A DNA stretch of 64,000 bases, taken from contig DASXOJ010000301.1 of NCBI GenBank assembly GCA_036494465.1, positions 1-64,000 on the forward strand, read 5' to 3'. Positions within the stretch are counted from its first letter, which is position 1. The number at the start of each line of letters is the position of its first letter. Both the position numbers and the translations under genes were made by a program. The notes under the pieces were generated by a model that saw nothing but the letters and a program-made list of their open reading frames with translations, did not search any database and was not told where the DNA came from. Source of the stretch: CAJCJE01 sp036494465. Its GTDB lineage: Bacteria > Actinomycetota > Actinomycetes > Mycobacteriales > Pseudonocardiaceae. Shown here in pieces: positions 7,803 through 16,101 of this stretch.

Positions 7803-10800
7803 TCAGTCCTTGATGGACAGTCGGAGGGTGAGGATCTCGAACGGCCGCAGCGCCAGGTCGATTCCGCCGTTCGCGATCTCGTAGTACACGGTGCTGGCCC
7901 AGTTGCGCTCCAGCAGGTCCGTCGAGACCGCGGTGCCCAGCGCGAAACCGGTGGTCAGCCGCGCTTTGGCACGTCCGCCGGTGGACTCGTAGATGCGCAC
8001 TACCACGTCGCCGGAGCGGTCGTCGGCCAGTTTCACCGACTCGACCACCACCGCATGATTGTCAACTGTGATCAGCGGATCGACCGCGTTGGCGCCGGTG
8101 ACCTCGCGGATCGGCAGGTTGGTGCGGTAGCCCTCGATGACCGCGTCCAGGATGTGCGCGCCGGGCGCCAACGCGTGCCGCAACCGGTGCACGCCGTGGT
8201 CGGTGTCCGGATCGGGGAACCGCGGTGCGCGCAGCAGCGACGCCCGGATCGTGGTCGTGCTCCCACCGCCCTCGCGGGCCGCGCGGGTCACGTCGTGACC
8301 GTAGGTGGAGTCGTTGGTGAGCGCGACGCCATAACCGGGCTCGACCACGTGCACCCAGCGGTGCGCGCAGATCTCGAACTTGGCCGCGTCCCAGCTGGTG
8401 TTGGCGTGAGTCGGCCGGTGCAGGTGACCGAACTGGGTCTCCGATGTCGACCGGTTGGCCTGCACGTCGATCGGGAAGGTCAGCTTGAGGAACTTCTCCG
8501 TCTCGTGCCAGTCGACCTCGGTCTCGATGTCGACCCGCCGCGCCTCGGCGCGCAGTGTCACCCGCTGCTTCACCGTCGACGAACCGAACTTGCGCACCAC
8601 GCGCACCGTCGCCCGATCCGGCTCGGAGAGCTCCAGTTCGACCTCGTCGGCTGAGGTCAGGTCGGTGACCGTGTTGCGGTAGAAGGGATCCACGTCCCAG
8701 GCGTCCCACTGGTTCGGCAGGTCCTGGTGCAGCTGCAACAGGTTGCCGCGCTGCCCGGGGGCGAGCACCTCGCGGTCGACGGCCTTGTCGTAGAACGACG
8801 AGAACAGGCCGTTGCCGTCGATGGTGAGCTGGAGGGTCTCGTTCGACAGCACGAAGCCACCATCCGCCGCGGTCACCGCGACGGTGCCGGTCGCCTCGGG
8901 CTGCACGGCCGCGCCGAGCGCGGCGATGTGGTCGTTGGGGTGCGGGGCGGCGTTGAACAGGATGGTCCGCGCGCCCTCGCCGGCCAGCGCGCGCTGTGCG
9001 CCGTCGATGATGCCGGTCAGTTCCTCGGCGATCGCGGCGTAGGTGCGCTCGGCCTCCTGGTGCACCCAGGCGATCGAACTGCCCGGCAGGATGTCGTGGA
9101 ACTGGTTGAGCAGCACCCGCTTCCACAACCGGTCCAGCGCCTCGTACGGATATTCCGCGCCCAGCCGGACCGTTGCCGTCGCGGCCCAGAGTTCGGCTTC
9201 GCGCAGCAGGTGCTCGCTGCGCCGGTTGCCCTGCTTGGTCTTGGCCTGGCTGGTGTACGTGCCGCGGTGGTACTCCAGGTACAGCTCGCCGACCCAGACC
9301 GGTGCGTTCGGGTACTCGCACTCGGCCTTGCCGAAGAACTCCCTCGGCGACTCGATGGTGACCCGGGTCGAACCCTCCAGATCGGACAGTCGAGCGGCGC
9401 GGGCGAGCATCTCGCGGGTGGGGCCGCCACCGCCGTCACCGTGCCCGAAGGGCACCAGCGAGACGGTCGCGCTGCCCTTCTCCTGGAAGTTGTGCTCGGC
9501 GTGCGCGAGCTCGCGGCCGAGCAGCTCGGAGTTGTAGGTGTCGGCGGGCGGGAAGTGGGTGAACACCCGGGTGCCGTCGTGGCCCTCCCACCAGAACGTG
9601 TGGTGCGGGAACTTGTTCGTCTGGTTCCAGGAGATCTTCTGGGTGAGGAACCAGCGCGAACCCGACGCGGCCACGATCTGCGGCAGCGCGCCGCTGTAGC
9701 CGAACGAGTCGGGCAGCCAGACCTCCTCGGTCTCGATGCCGAACTCCTCGAGGAAGAACCGCTTGCCGTGCACGAACTGGCGGGCCATCGCCTCGCTGCC
9801 CGGCATGTTCGTGTCCGACTCGACCCACATGCCGCCGACCGGCACGAACTGGCCTGCCGCGATCTTCTTGACGACCTTGGCGAACACCTCAGGCCGGTGC
9901 TCCTTGATCCAGGCCAGCTGCTGCGCGGAGGACATCGCGAAGATGAACTCGGGGTGGTCGTCCATCAGCGCGGTCACGTTCGACGCGGTCCTGGCCACCT
10001 TGCGCACCGTCTCGCGCAGCGGCCACAACCAGGCCGAGTCGATGTGCGCGTGGCCGACCGCGGACACCTGGTGCGCGGACGCGTTCGCGGGCTTGGCCAG
10101 CACGTCCACGAGCTGCGCGCGACCGGCCGACGCGGTGCCGTTCACGTTCTGGAGGTCGATCGCGTCCAGCGCGCGGTCGAGCGCGCGCAGGATCTCCCAG
10201 CGCCGCGAGCTGCCCTCCGGCAGTTCGCGCATGAGCTGGTCGAGCACCTCGATGTCCGCGATCAGCTCCCACACCTCGCGATCGAAGACCGCCAGGTCGA
10301 CCCGCTCGATCCGGTACAGCGGCCTACCTCCGGCGGTCTCCTTGAGACCCATCGGATTCGGCTCGAACCCGTGATAGCCCAGGATCACCGGGTTCGCCGC
10401 GGCCTCCACATAGAGCGTGACCTGCTCGCCGCCCGCGACCGGGGTGCCGATCCGCACCCACTGGTTGCGCGGGTTGAGGCCCTTCACCGCGTCGCCGCCT
10501 GCCGTGTAGATGAGGCCCTCGCACTGGAAGCCCGGCATCCGGTCGTCGAACCCGAGATCGATCAGCGCCTCGACGGTCTTACCCGCCCACTCGGCGGGCA
10601 CCTCGCCGGTGACCCGTATCCAGGTCGTGCCCCAGGCCGGACCCCACGCATCGCCGATCTCGGCGGGGCGGTACTCGGCAGCCAGGCCCTCCGCCACCGG
10701 AACGGGTTCGCCGGGCGCCTCCCACACCTCGATCCGCGCCGGCACCGACGCCGGATACACCGCGGGCCGGATGCGCTCGCGCAACACCCGATCGACGCGC

Positions 10801-10829
10801 CCCTCGATCAACTTCCGATCGTCATGCAT
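7803..10829 (-). CDS. alpha-mannosidase, glycoside hydrolase family 38
   Basis: This 1008-residue enzyme hydrolyses terminal alpha-mannosyl residues. GH38 features are clear: the zinc-site HxD in SAVGHAHIDSAWLWPLRETV, the aspartate region GGMWVESDTNMPGSEAMARQ, and EVWLPDSFGYSGALPQI. The middle and C-terminal beta domains typical of the family follow. No signal peptide is visible, so it is probably cytoplasmic and acts on imported oligosaccharides. I choose ATG 10829 (MHDDRKLIEGRVDRVL), which has GGAG 9 bases upstream and is the family's usual start; GTG 10883 is in frame further up. It precedes the ABC importer in the same direction, suggesting uptake and degradation of mannose-containing glycans. 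Confidence 0.93.
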   Translation of the reverse strand: MHDDRKLIEGRVDRVLRERIRPAVYPASVPARIEVWEAPGEPVPVAEGLAAEYRPAEIGDAWGPAWGTTWIRVTGEVPAEWAGKTVEALIDLGFDDRMPGFQCEGLIYTAGGDAVKGLNPRNQWVRIGTPVAGGEQVTLYVEAAANPVILGYHGFEPNPMGLKETAGGRPLYRIERVDLAVFDREVWELIADIEVLDQLMRELPEGSSRRWEILRALDRALDAIDLQNVNGTASAGRAQLVDVLAKPANASAHQVSAVGHAHIDSAWLWPLRETVRKVARTASNVTALMDDHPEFIFAMSSAQQLAWIKEHRPEVFAKVVKKIAAGQFVPVGGMWVESDTNMPGSEAMARQFVHGKRFFLEEFGIETEEVWLPDSFGYSGALPQIVAASGSRWFLTQKISWNQTNKFPHHTFWWEGHDGTRVFTHFPPADTYNSELLGRELAHAEHNFQEKGSATVSLVPFGHGDGGGGPTREMLARAARLSDLEGSTRVTIESPREFFGKAECEYPNAPVWVGELYLEYHRGTYTSQAKTKQGNRRSEHLLREAELWAATATVRLGAEYPYEALDRLWKRVLLNQFHDILPGSSIAWVHQEAERTYAAIAEELTGIIDGAQRALAGEGARTILFNAAPHPNDHIAALGAAVQPEATGTVAVTAADGGFVLSNETLQLTIDGNGLFSSFYDKAVDREVLAPGQRGNLLQLHQDLPNQWDAWDVDPFYRNTVTDLTSADEVELELSEPDRATVRVVRKFGSSTVKQRVTLRAEARRVDIETEVDWHETEKFLKLTFPIDVQANRSTSETQFGHLHRPTHANTSWDAAKFEICAHRWVHVVEPGYGVALTNDSTYGHDVTRAAREGGGSTTTIRASLLRAPRFPDPDTDHGVHRLRHALAPGAHILDAVIEGYRTNLPIREVTGANAVDPLITVDNHAVVVESVKLADDRSGDVVVRIYESTGGRAKARLTTGFALGTAVSTDLLERNWASTVYYEIANGGIDLALRPFEILTLRLSIKD

Positions 10830-10914
10830 GTTCAGCTGCTCCGATGGTCTGGGGTTCTCAGCACGTGTAACCGTGCTGGTCACGGACCGTCGCCGTCAAC
10901 ATCGGCCGGGCGGT

Positions 10915-10929
10915 TTGTCCGGTGGACAA
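10915..10929. promoter_or_regulatory. small dyad between alpha-mannosidase and DUF2461 genes
   Basis: TTGTCC and GGACAA flank GGT, preceded by GGT as in the larger palindrome at 7749-7786; both sites contain GTTTGTC. It lies in the divergent intergenic region about 90 bases upstream of the mannosidase start. It may be a second, weaker site for the same regulator, but the arms are short. Confidence 0.35.
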
Positions 10930-10948
10930 GCCTGTCGGGGGCGCGGCC

Positions 10949-10954
10949 TAGGAT
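10949..10954 (+). promoter_or_regulatory. -10 box of a probable leaderless promoter
   Basis: TAGGAT lies six bases before the GTG start of the DUF2461 gene. At this distance transcription would begin at or within a base or two of the start codon. No ribosome-binding site precedes the GTG, as expected for a leaderless mRNA. Confidence 0.5.
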
Positions 10955-10960
10955 CGTTCG

Positions 10961-11629
10961 GTGGGTTTCACTGGCTTCGGCGAGTACGCCATCGACTTCT
11001 TCGACGACCTCGTCGCCGACAACTCCAAGTCGTTCTGGGACGAGCACAAGCACATCTACCAATCCGACGTGCGCGCGCCGATGGAGGCGCTGCTGGCCGA
11101 ACTGGAACCGGAGTTCAGCGTTTTCGGCGCGTCGAAGGTCTTCCGGCCGTACCGGGACGTGCGGTTCGCCAAGGACAAGACGCCGTACAAGACGCACTGC
11201 GGCGGCGTGATCGAACGCGCGCGCGGCGCGGGCGCCTACTACGTGCAGATCGGCCCGGAGGGCCTGCTGGTCGCGGGCGGCTGCTTCCACGCGGACGCCG
11301 CGCAGCTGCGCGCGTACCGCACCGCCGTCGACGACGACCGGCGCGGCAAGGAGCTCGAAGCCATCCTGGCCAAGCTGCGCAAGGGCGGCTGGGGCGTCGA
11401 GGGCGATGTGATGAAGACGGCACCGCGCGGCGTCGCCAAGGACCACGTGCGCATCGACCTGCTCAAACACCGCTCGCTGTACGTGCGCAAGATCTACGAG
11501 CCGGACGACGCGCTGCACGAGAAGGAGACGCTGCGCCGGGTGCGCACCGGCTGGCGTGCGGCGCGCGCGCTCAACGAGTGGATGGCCGACCACGTCGGCC
11601 TGCCCGAGGAGACCGAGCGGCGGCGCTGA
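10961..11629 (+). CDS. DUF2461 / TIGR02453 family protein
   Basis: This 222-residue protein matches the DUF2461 family. It starts GFTGFGEYAIDFFDDLVADN, followed by the conserved NSKSFWDEHK and FRPYRDVRFAKDKTPYKTH stretches and a later GGCFHADAAQLRAYR. The biochemical function of the family is not established. The start is GTG 10961, with a -10-like box six bases upstream and no ribosome site. It is transcribed away from the mannosidase gene and ends 124 bases before pyruvate kinase. Nothing ties it functionally to either neighbour. Confidence 0.85.
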   Translation: MGFTGFGEYAIDFFDDLVADNSKSFWDEHKHIYQSDVRAPMEALLAELEPEFSVFGASKVFRPYRDVRFAKDKTPYKTHCGGVIERARGAGAYYVQIGPEGLLVAGGCFHADAAQLRAYRTAVDDDRRGKELEAILAKLRKGGWGVEGDVMKTAPRGVAKDHVRIDLLKHRSLYVRKIYEPDDALHEKETLRRVRTGWRAARALNEWMADHVGLPEETERRR

Positions 11630-11753
11630 ATCTGTCACTGGCGCTAACGCACGGTGACTCGCCGATGTCTGACGCGAGAATGGCGGTCGTTGGCGAGACA
11701 AAGATGGGCAGTGTGCTGGATCGGTCCAGGCAGCAGGTCTATCCTCTGATGAC

Positions 11754-13178
11754 GTGAGTCGACGCGCGAAAATCGTTTGCACCCTCGGGCCCGCGACCGC
11801 GACACCGGACAAGCTTCGTGATCTGGTGAACGCGGGTATGGACGTGGCCAGGATGAACTTCAGCCATGGCAGCCACGCTGACCACAAGCAGGTCTACGAC
11901 CTGGTGCGTTCGATCGGCACCGAGTGCGGCCGCGTGGTCGGCATCCTCGCCGACCTCCAGGGTCCCAAGATCCGGCTCGGCACGTTCGCTGGCGGCCCGG
12001 TCGAGTGGCGCACCGGCGACGTGGTCCGAGTGACCATTGAGGACGTCGTTGGCACGCACGACCGCGTTTCCACCACCTACAAGGGACTGGCCAGGGACGC
12101 CAAGCCGGGCGACCGCCTGCTTGTCGACGACGGCAAGGTCGGCATGGTGGTCACCGCGATCGAGGGCCCGGACGTGGTCTGCGAGGTCACCGAAGGTGGC
12201 CCGGTCAGCAACAACAAGGGCCTTTCCCTGCCGGGCATGGACGTTTCGGTGCCTCCGCTGTCCGAAAAGGACATCGAGGACCTGGAATTCGCCCTCTCGC
12301 TCGGTGTTGACGTCATCGCACTGTCCTTCGTGCGCTCCCCGGCCGACATCGACCTGGTGCACCAGGTGATGGACCGGGTCGGTTCGCGCAGGCTGCCGGT
12401 GATCGCCAAGATCGAGAAGCCGGAGGCGGTGGACAACCTCGAAGCCATCGTGCTGGCCTTCGACGGCATCATGGTCGCCCGTGGTGACCTCGGCGTCGAG
12501 CTGCCGCTGGAGCAGGTGCCGCTGGTGCAGAAGCGGTCCATCCAGATCTCCCGGGAGAACGCCAAGCCGGTCATCGTGGCCACCCAGATGCTGGACTCGA
12601 TGATCAACAACTCCCGGCCGACCCGCGCCGAGACCTCGGACGTGGCCAACGCCGTGCTCGACGGCGCGGACGCGGTCATGCTCTCCGGCGAGACCAGCGT
12701 CGGCCGGTATCCGACCGAGACCGTGGAAACCATGGCCCGGATCGTCACGACCATGGAGAACGACTCGGTCGCGGCCCCGCCGCTGACCCACGTGCCGCGC
12801 ACCAAGCGGGGCGTCATCTCCTACGCGGCGCGCGACATCGGTGAGCGGCTCAACGCCAAGGCCCTGGTCGCGTTCACCCAGTCCGGCGACACCGTTCGCA
12901 GGCTGGCCCGGTTGCACACCCACCTGCCGCTGCTGGCGTTCACCCCGGACGAACACGTTCGGAGTCAGCTTGCTCTCACCTGGGGCACGGAAACCTTCCT
13001 GGTGCCTAATGTGGATTCGACCGACCAGATGGTCCGGTTGGTTGATTCGTCCATGTTGTCCATCGGCCGTTACCAGCCCGGTGACCTGGTGGTGATCGTG
13101 GCCGGTTCGCCGCCTGGCACCATCGGGTCCACCAACCTCATCCGGGTGCACCGGCTGGGCGAGGAAGACCACGCCTGA
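11754..13178 (+). CDS. pyk: pyruvate kinase
   Basis: This 474-residue glycolytic enzyme converts phosphoenolpyruvate and ADP to pyruvate and ATP. The N-terminus IVCTLGPATATPDKLRDLV and MNFSHGSHADH are diagnostic. The active-site signature reads KIEKPEAVDNLEAIVLAFDG-IMVARGDLG. The cation and substrate region GETSVGRYPTETVETMARI and the C-terminal regulatory domain (AFTQSGDTVRRLARL) are complete. It starts with GTG at 11754. A strong hairpin terminator follows its stop. Its length matches the family. Confidence 0.97.
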   Translation: MSRRAKIVCTLGPATATPDKLRDLVNAGMDVARMNFSHGSHADHKQVYDLVRSIGTECGRVVGILADLQGPKIRLGTFAGGPVEWRTGDVVRVTIEDVVGTHDRVSTTYKGLARDAKPGDRLLVDDGKVGMVVTAIEGPDVVCEVTEGGPVSNNKGLSLPGMDVSVPPLSEKDIEDLEFALSLGVDVIALSFVRSPADIDLVHQVMDRVGSRRLPVIAKIEKPEAVDNLEAIVLAFDGIMVARGDLGVELPLEQVPLVQKRSIQISRENAKPVIVATQMLDSMINNSRPTRAETSDVANAVLDGADAVMLSGETSVGRYPTETVETMARIVTTMENDSVAAPPLTHVPRTKRGVISYAARDIGERLNAKALVAFTQSGDTVRRLARLHTHLPLLAFTPDEHVRSQLALTWGTETFLVPNVDSTDQMVRLVDSSMLSIGRYQPGDLVVIVAGSPPGTIGSTNLIRVHRLGEEDHA

Positions 13179-13187
13179 GCAGCGCCA

Positions 13188-13224
13188 CTCGAACGGTGCC
13201 GCGGTTTTTCGGGCACCGTTCGAG
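13188..13224 (+). terminator. intrinsic terminator after pyk
   Basis: CTCGAACGGTGCC and GGCACCGTTCGAG form a perfect 13-bp stem with an 11-base loop containing TTTTT. There is no T-tail, as is common in actinobacteria. It ends only 17 bases before the start codon of the thioesterase gene and so also occupies that gene's leader. Confidence 0.75.
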
Positions 13225-13241
13225 CGCGACGAGGTGAATGG

Positions 13242-14186
13242 GTGACAGAGGCGGCGCGGATCGCGGCAGCCGATCCGGACGCGACCCAGGCAGTGGACGT
13301 ACCGAAGGCCGCCGACGGCGTGCCCTTCGGGCAGCCGGTGCTCGACCGGTTGATCGCCCTGCTCGACCTGGAACGGATCGAGGAGAACATCTTCCGTGGC
13401 GTCAGCCCGGCAGACTCGACCGTGCGCGTGTTCGGTGGTCAGGTCGCGGGCCAGGCCCTGGTCGCGGCCGGCCGGACCGTGCCTGCCGAGCGCCGGGTGC
13501 ACTCGTTGCACGCCTACTTCATCCGGCCCGGCGACCCGAGCATCCCGATCGTCTACGAGGTCGACCGCACCCGCGACGGCCGCTCGTTCACCACCCGCCG
13601 GGTGCTCGCCGTCCAGCGCGGCAAGGCGATCTTCTCGCTGTCCGCGTCCTTCCAGATCGACGAGCCCGGCATCGACCACTCGGACACCATGCCGACAGTG
13701 CCGCCGCCGGAAAGCCTGCCCACCTTCGGTGCGCTCATGGCCGAACGCGGCAACCCGATCGGCAACAACGCCTCGATCCGGCCCCGTCCGATCGACATCC
13801 GGTACGTGACCGAGCCGCCGTGGGTCTCCCGCGACAACGGCCCGGCCGAGGCGCGCAGCCAGGTGTGGATGCGCGCGGACGGCACCCTGCCCGACGACCA
13901 GCTGCTGCACGTGTGCGTCCTGACCTACGCCTCCGACATGACCCTGCTCGACTCGGTGCTGGCCAGGCACGGCGTCTACTGGGGCATGGACAAGGTCGTC
14001 GGCGCGAGCCTGGATCACGCGCTGTGGTTCCACCGCCCGTTCCGCGCCGACCAGTGGTTCCTCTACGACTGCTCGTCGCCAAGCGCGTCCGGCGCGCGTG
14101 GCCTGGCCACCGGCCGGATCTTCGCCGAGGACGGCACGCACGTGGCGACCGTGGTGCAGGAGGGTCTGCTCCGGGTAGGCCACTAG
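13242..14186 (+). CDS. tesB: acyl-CoA thioesterase II (TesB family)
   Basis: This 314-residue double-hotdog thioesterase hydrolyses acyl-CoA to free fatty acid and CoA. The first hotdog contains FRGVSPADSTVRVFGGQVAG and RVHSLHAYFIRPGDPSIPI. The second holds the catalytic Asp region YASDMTLLDSVLARHG and LDHALWFHRPFRADQWFLY. GTG 13242 is preceded by GAGG. The pyk terminator hairpin sits directly upstream, so either a promoter overlaps it or some read-through feeds this gene. An iron box lies between it and the next gene, so the two are probably not co-regulated. Confidence 0.92.
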   Translation: MTEAARIAAADPDATQAVDVPKAADGVPFGQPVLDRLIALLDLERIEENIFRGVSPADSTVRVFGGQVAGQALVAAGRTVPAERRVHSLHAYFIRPGDPSIPIVYEVDRTRDGRSFTTRRVLAVQRGKAIFSLSASFQIDEPGIDHSDTMPTVPPPESLPTFGALMAERGNPIGNNASIRPRPIDIRYVTEPPWVSRDNGPAEARSQVWMRADGTLPDDQLLHVCVLTYASDMTLLDSVLARHGVYWGMDKVVGASLDHALWFHRPFRADQWFLYDCSSPSASGARGLATGRIFAEDGTHVATVVQEGLLRVGH

Positions 14187-14195
14187 CCGACGGAG

Positions 14196-14214
14196 TTAGG
14201 CTACCCTCGCCTTA
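14196..14214 (+). promoter_or_regulatory. iron box (IdeR/DmdR-type operator)
   Basis: TTAGGCTACCCTCGCCTTA is a 19-base match in form to the actinobacterial iron-box consensus TTAGGTTAGGCTAACCTAA. It lies 25 bases upstream of the siderophore-interacting protein gene, the position expected for iron-dependent repression. Confidence 0.75.
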
Positions 14215-14238
14215 TCTGAAGATGATGAGGAGTTCTCC

Positions 14239-15069
14239 ATGCCAGACGAGCGACCCGCACCCCGGCGCCGCGCCCTGCACACCTTCACCGTGCAGCGCAC
14301 CGAGCGCCTGAGCCCGCACCTGATCCGCGTCGTGCTCGGCGGAGCGGGCTTCGACACCTTCGTGCCCAACGAGTTCACCGACCGGTACGTCAAACTCCAG
14401 TTCGGCCAGCCCGGTGTCAGCTACCCCGAGCCGTTCGACCTCGAAGCCATCCGCCGCGACCTCCCCGCCGAGCAGTGGCCGACCACCCGCACCTACACCG
14501 TCCGTCGTGTCGATTCGGCCGCGCGCGAGATCACCGTCGACTTCGTCTACCACGGCGACGAGGGTTATGCGGGCCCCTGGGCCGCGTCCGCCAAGCCAGG
14601 CGACGTGCTGCGCCTGTCGGGCCCCGGCGGCGGCTACGCCCCGCGCCCCGACGCCGACTGGCACCTGCTCGCAGGCGACGAGAGCGCCCTGCCCGCCATC
14701 GGCGCCGCCATCGAGGCCATCCCCGCAGGCGTGCCAGCGCGGGCGTTCGTGCTGGTCGGCTCTGAAGCCGACGAACAGAAATTCGACACCGCCGCAGACG
14801 TCGAGATCACCTGGCTGCACGAGGGCGCCGACCTCGCCGCCACCGTCCGCGCGTTCGAGTTCCTGCCCGGCACGGTCCAGGCCTTCGTGCACGGCGAAGC
14901 CGGTTTCGTCGCCGACCTGCGCACGTACCTCGGCAAGCAACGCGGTGTGGCCAAGGACTTCCTGTCCGTTTCCGGCTACTGGCGGCGGGGCAAGAACGAA
15001 GACGGCTGGCAGGCCGAAAAGCGCGAAACCCGCATCCGCGAAGAAGCCGAAGCCGCCGCGAAGGGCTGA
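14239..15069 (+). CDS. siderophore-interacting protein, FAD-binding ferric reductase
   Basis: This 276-residue cytoplasmic flavoprotein of the ViuB/SIP family releases iron by reducing ferric siderophores. The FAD-binding motif RTYTVRRVD, the phosphate-binding RLSGPGGGYAPRPDADWHL and the NAD(P)-domain signature AGDESALPAIGAAIEAIP are present. The start is ATG 14239 behind AGGAG. An iron box lies directly upstream, so expression should rise under iron limitation. The last part of the gene (from about 15024) is duplicated some 700 bases downstream together with the next gene's start. Confidence 0.92.
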   Translation: MPDERPAPRRRALHTFTVQRTERLSPHLIRVVLGGAGFDTFVPNEFTDRYVKLQFGQPGVSYPEPFDLEAIRRDLPAEQWPTTRTYTVRRVDSAAREITVDFVYHGDEGYAGPWAASAKPGDVLRLSGPGGGYAPRPDADWHLLAGDESALPAIGAAIEAIPAGVPARAFVLVGSEADEQKFDTAADVEITWLHEGADLAATVRAFEFLPGTVQAFVHGEAGFVADLRTYLGKQRGVAKDFLSVSGYWRRGKNEDGWQAEKRETRIREEAEAAAKG

Positions 15070-15170
15070 CGCGCGCTTCGCCGGGATTGTCAGACCCGGT
15101 CCCAAAGGTGTTGGCTTATGACCATGGCTCCGATCAGGCAGCACCCGTTCGCGGAGGCGACCCCCGCGGA
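15024..15170 (+). repeat. tandem duplication, copy 1
   Basis: This block covers the last codons of the siderophore-interacting protein gene, the intergenic spacer and the start of the first DUF6247 gene. It matches 15721-15875 closely. Shared text includes CCGCGAAGAAGC, TTCGCCGGGATTGTCAGACC, CGGTCC, AAGGTGTTGGC and TATGACCATGGC. The match fades inside the DUF6247 coding region. Confidence 0.85.
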
Positions 15171-15432
15171 GATCCGCGCTGCCCTGCTGCCCGAGGAACA
15201 GCCGATCTTCGACCGCGAGTACGGGAACGCGCTCGACGTGGCACGGAGCAGTTTCCTGCTGCACGAACTGAACAACACGCTTGAAGTGTGGCGTCGCATC
15301 GCCTGGACGACGCAGGAAGATCCCGCTGCGCATAGGCGCATGCTGGACCAGGTCGAACACGCAGTGCGCACCGGGGAGAAGCCGCCCGGCACCGTGCCCT
15401 GGACGGAACTCAAGGCCCGGCTTGGCTTGTAG
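15118..15432 (+). CDS. DUF6247-family protein, probable antitoxin
   Basis: This 104-residue protein resembles DUF6247 proteins (HPFAEATPAEIRAALLPEEQ; LEVWRRIAWTTQEDPAAHRR), which in actinomycetes often sit just upstream of RelE/ParE-like toxins. No DNA-binding motif is obvious. The start is ATG at 15118, or the Met two codons later. The stop is 3 bases from the GTG of the next gene, typical of a two-gene toxin-antitoxin operon. Two related copies follow downstream, one reduced to 26 codons and one intact. Confidence 0.7.
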   Translation: MTMAPIRQHPFAEATPAEIRAALLPEEQPIFDREYGNALDVARSSFLLHELNNTLEVWRRIAWTTQEDPAAHRRMLDQVEHAVRTGEKPPGTVPWTELKARLGL

Positions 15433-15435
15433 CCG

Positions 15436-15693
15436 GTGTACAAAATCGAAATCTATCCTGACGCGCTGGATCAGATCGGGGCACTGTCCGTTGCTGCGCA
15501 ACGCATCTTGAGTGAAGTTCTCGCCGCGATCCAACTGGTGCCGTGGAACGGACCTTCGGCCAGCGAGCAGAACCCTGATGGTGCGCTGCGCCGGTCCCTA
15601 TTCGGCCCGGAGGGCGCTGGCATGGTGACGTACCTGGTGCTCGATGATCAACGCGAAGTCCACGTCGTTCAGGTGTTGTGGATCGGCGACTGA
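15436..15693 (+). CDS. RelE/ParE-like protein, probable toxin
   Basis: This 85-residue protein has the compact RelE/ParE layout. An N-terminal beta-strand (YKIEIYPDALDQIGAL) leads into helices, then a C-terminal beta-sheet (RRSLFGPEGAGMVTYLVLDD, VHVVQVLWIGD). RelE-type toxins cleave ribosome-bound mRNA and ParE-type toxins inhibit gyrase; which applies here cannot be told. The start is GTG 15436, directly after the DUF6247 gene. A deleted relative of this gene lies at 15891-16073. Confidence 0.65.
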   Translation: MYKIEIYPDALDQIGALSVAAQRILSEVLAAIQLVPWNGPSASEQNPDGALRRSLFGPEGAGMVTYLVLDDQREVHVVQVLWIGD

Positions 15694-15720
15694 TCGGGCT
15701 TGTTGGATCCGGTCCCTATC

Positions 15721-15875
15721 CGAGACCCGCCTCCGCGAAGAAGCTGAAAGCCGCATGGCTGAATCCGCTTCGCCGGGATTGTCAGACCCGGTCCCTAAGG
15801 TGTTGGCCTATGACCATGGCCCCCGCTCACAAGCCGACGCCCTTCGCGGAGATGTCGCCCGCCGACATCCAGGAG
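15721..15875 (+). repeat. tandem duplication, copy 2
   Basis: This second copy of the block at 15024-15170 begins with a vestige of the siderophore gene's C-terminal codons (ETRLREEAES versus ETRIREEAEA). It continues through the conserved spacer into a truncated DUF6247 start. Small insertions and substitutions show it is not a recent copy. Confidence 0.85.
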
Positions 15876-15890
15876 CGGCTGGGCCGGTAG
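15810..15890 (+). pseudogene. truncated DUF6247 antitoxin copy
   Basis: ATG 15810 opens a 26-residue frame (MTMAPAHKPTPFAEMSPADI plus QERLGR) ending in TAG. It matches only the first quarter of the 104-residue neighbour, including the same MTMAP start and PFAE.(S/T)PA.I motif. The remaining three quarters are missing. Confidence 0.75.
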
Positions 15891-16073
15891 GTGTGCCGCC
15901 TCACAACCGACGATCAGTTGTCGGCGCAGATTGCTGCCCTGCCCGCCGAAGCCCTGGCTTCTTACGCCGAAGTCGTGGGTGTGCTGCAACTGGTTCCGTG
16001 GCAGGGAAAGCCCTACTTGATCTTGGAGGATCAGCTTCGTGTCGGCATCCTCAAAGTCATCTGGACTGACTGA
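15891..16073 (+). pseudogene. internally deleted RelE/ParE-like toxin copy
   Basis: A 60-residue frame from GTG 15891 contains IAALPAEALASYAEVVGVLQ and LVPWQGKPY, aligning with IGALSVAAQRILSEVLAAIQ and LVPWNG of the intact toxin. It then jumps to LEDQLRVGILKVIWTD, matching LDDQREVHVVQVLWIGD. About 25 residues of the beta-sheet, including the arginine-containing strand, are deleted. A short, altered but expressed protein cannot be excluded. Confidence 0.7.
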
Positions 16074-16101
16074 CGAACGGAACGCTGAGCTTCTTGTGTT
16101 G

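Noticed and set aside
8727..11210. 827-codon plus-strand ORF opposite the alpha-mannosidase
   Set aside because: GC-rich antisense frame; the GH38 gene on the minus strand has intact motifs throughout.
11739..14183. 814-codon minus-strand ORF opposite pyk and tesB
   Set aside because: It spans two well-defined genes and a terminator and contains no recognisable domain.
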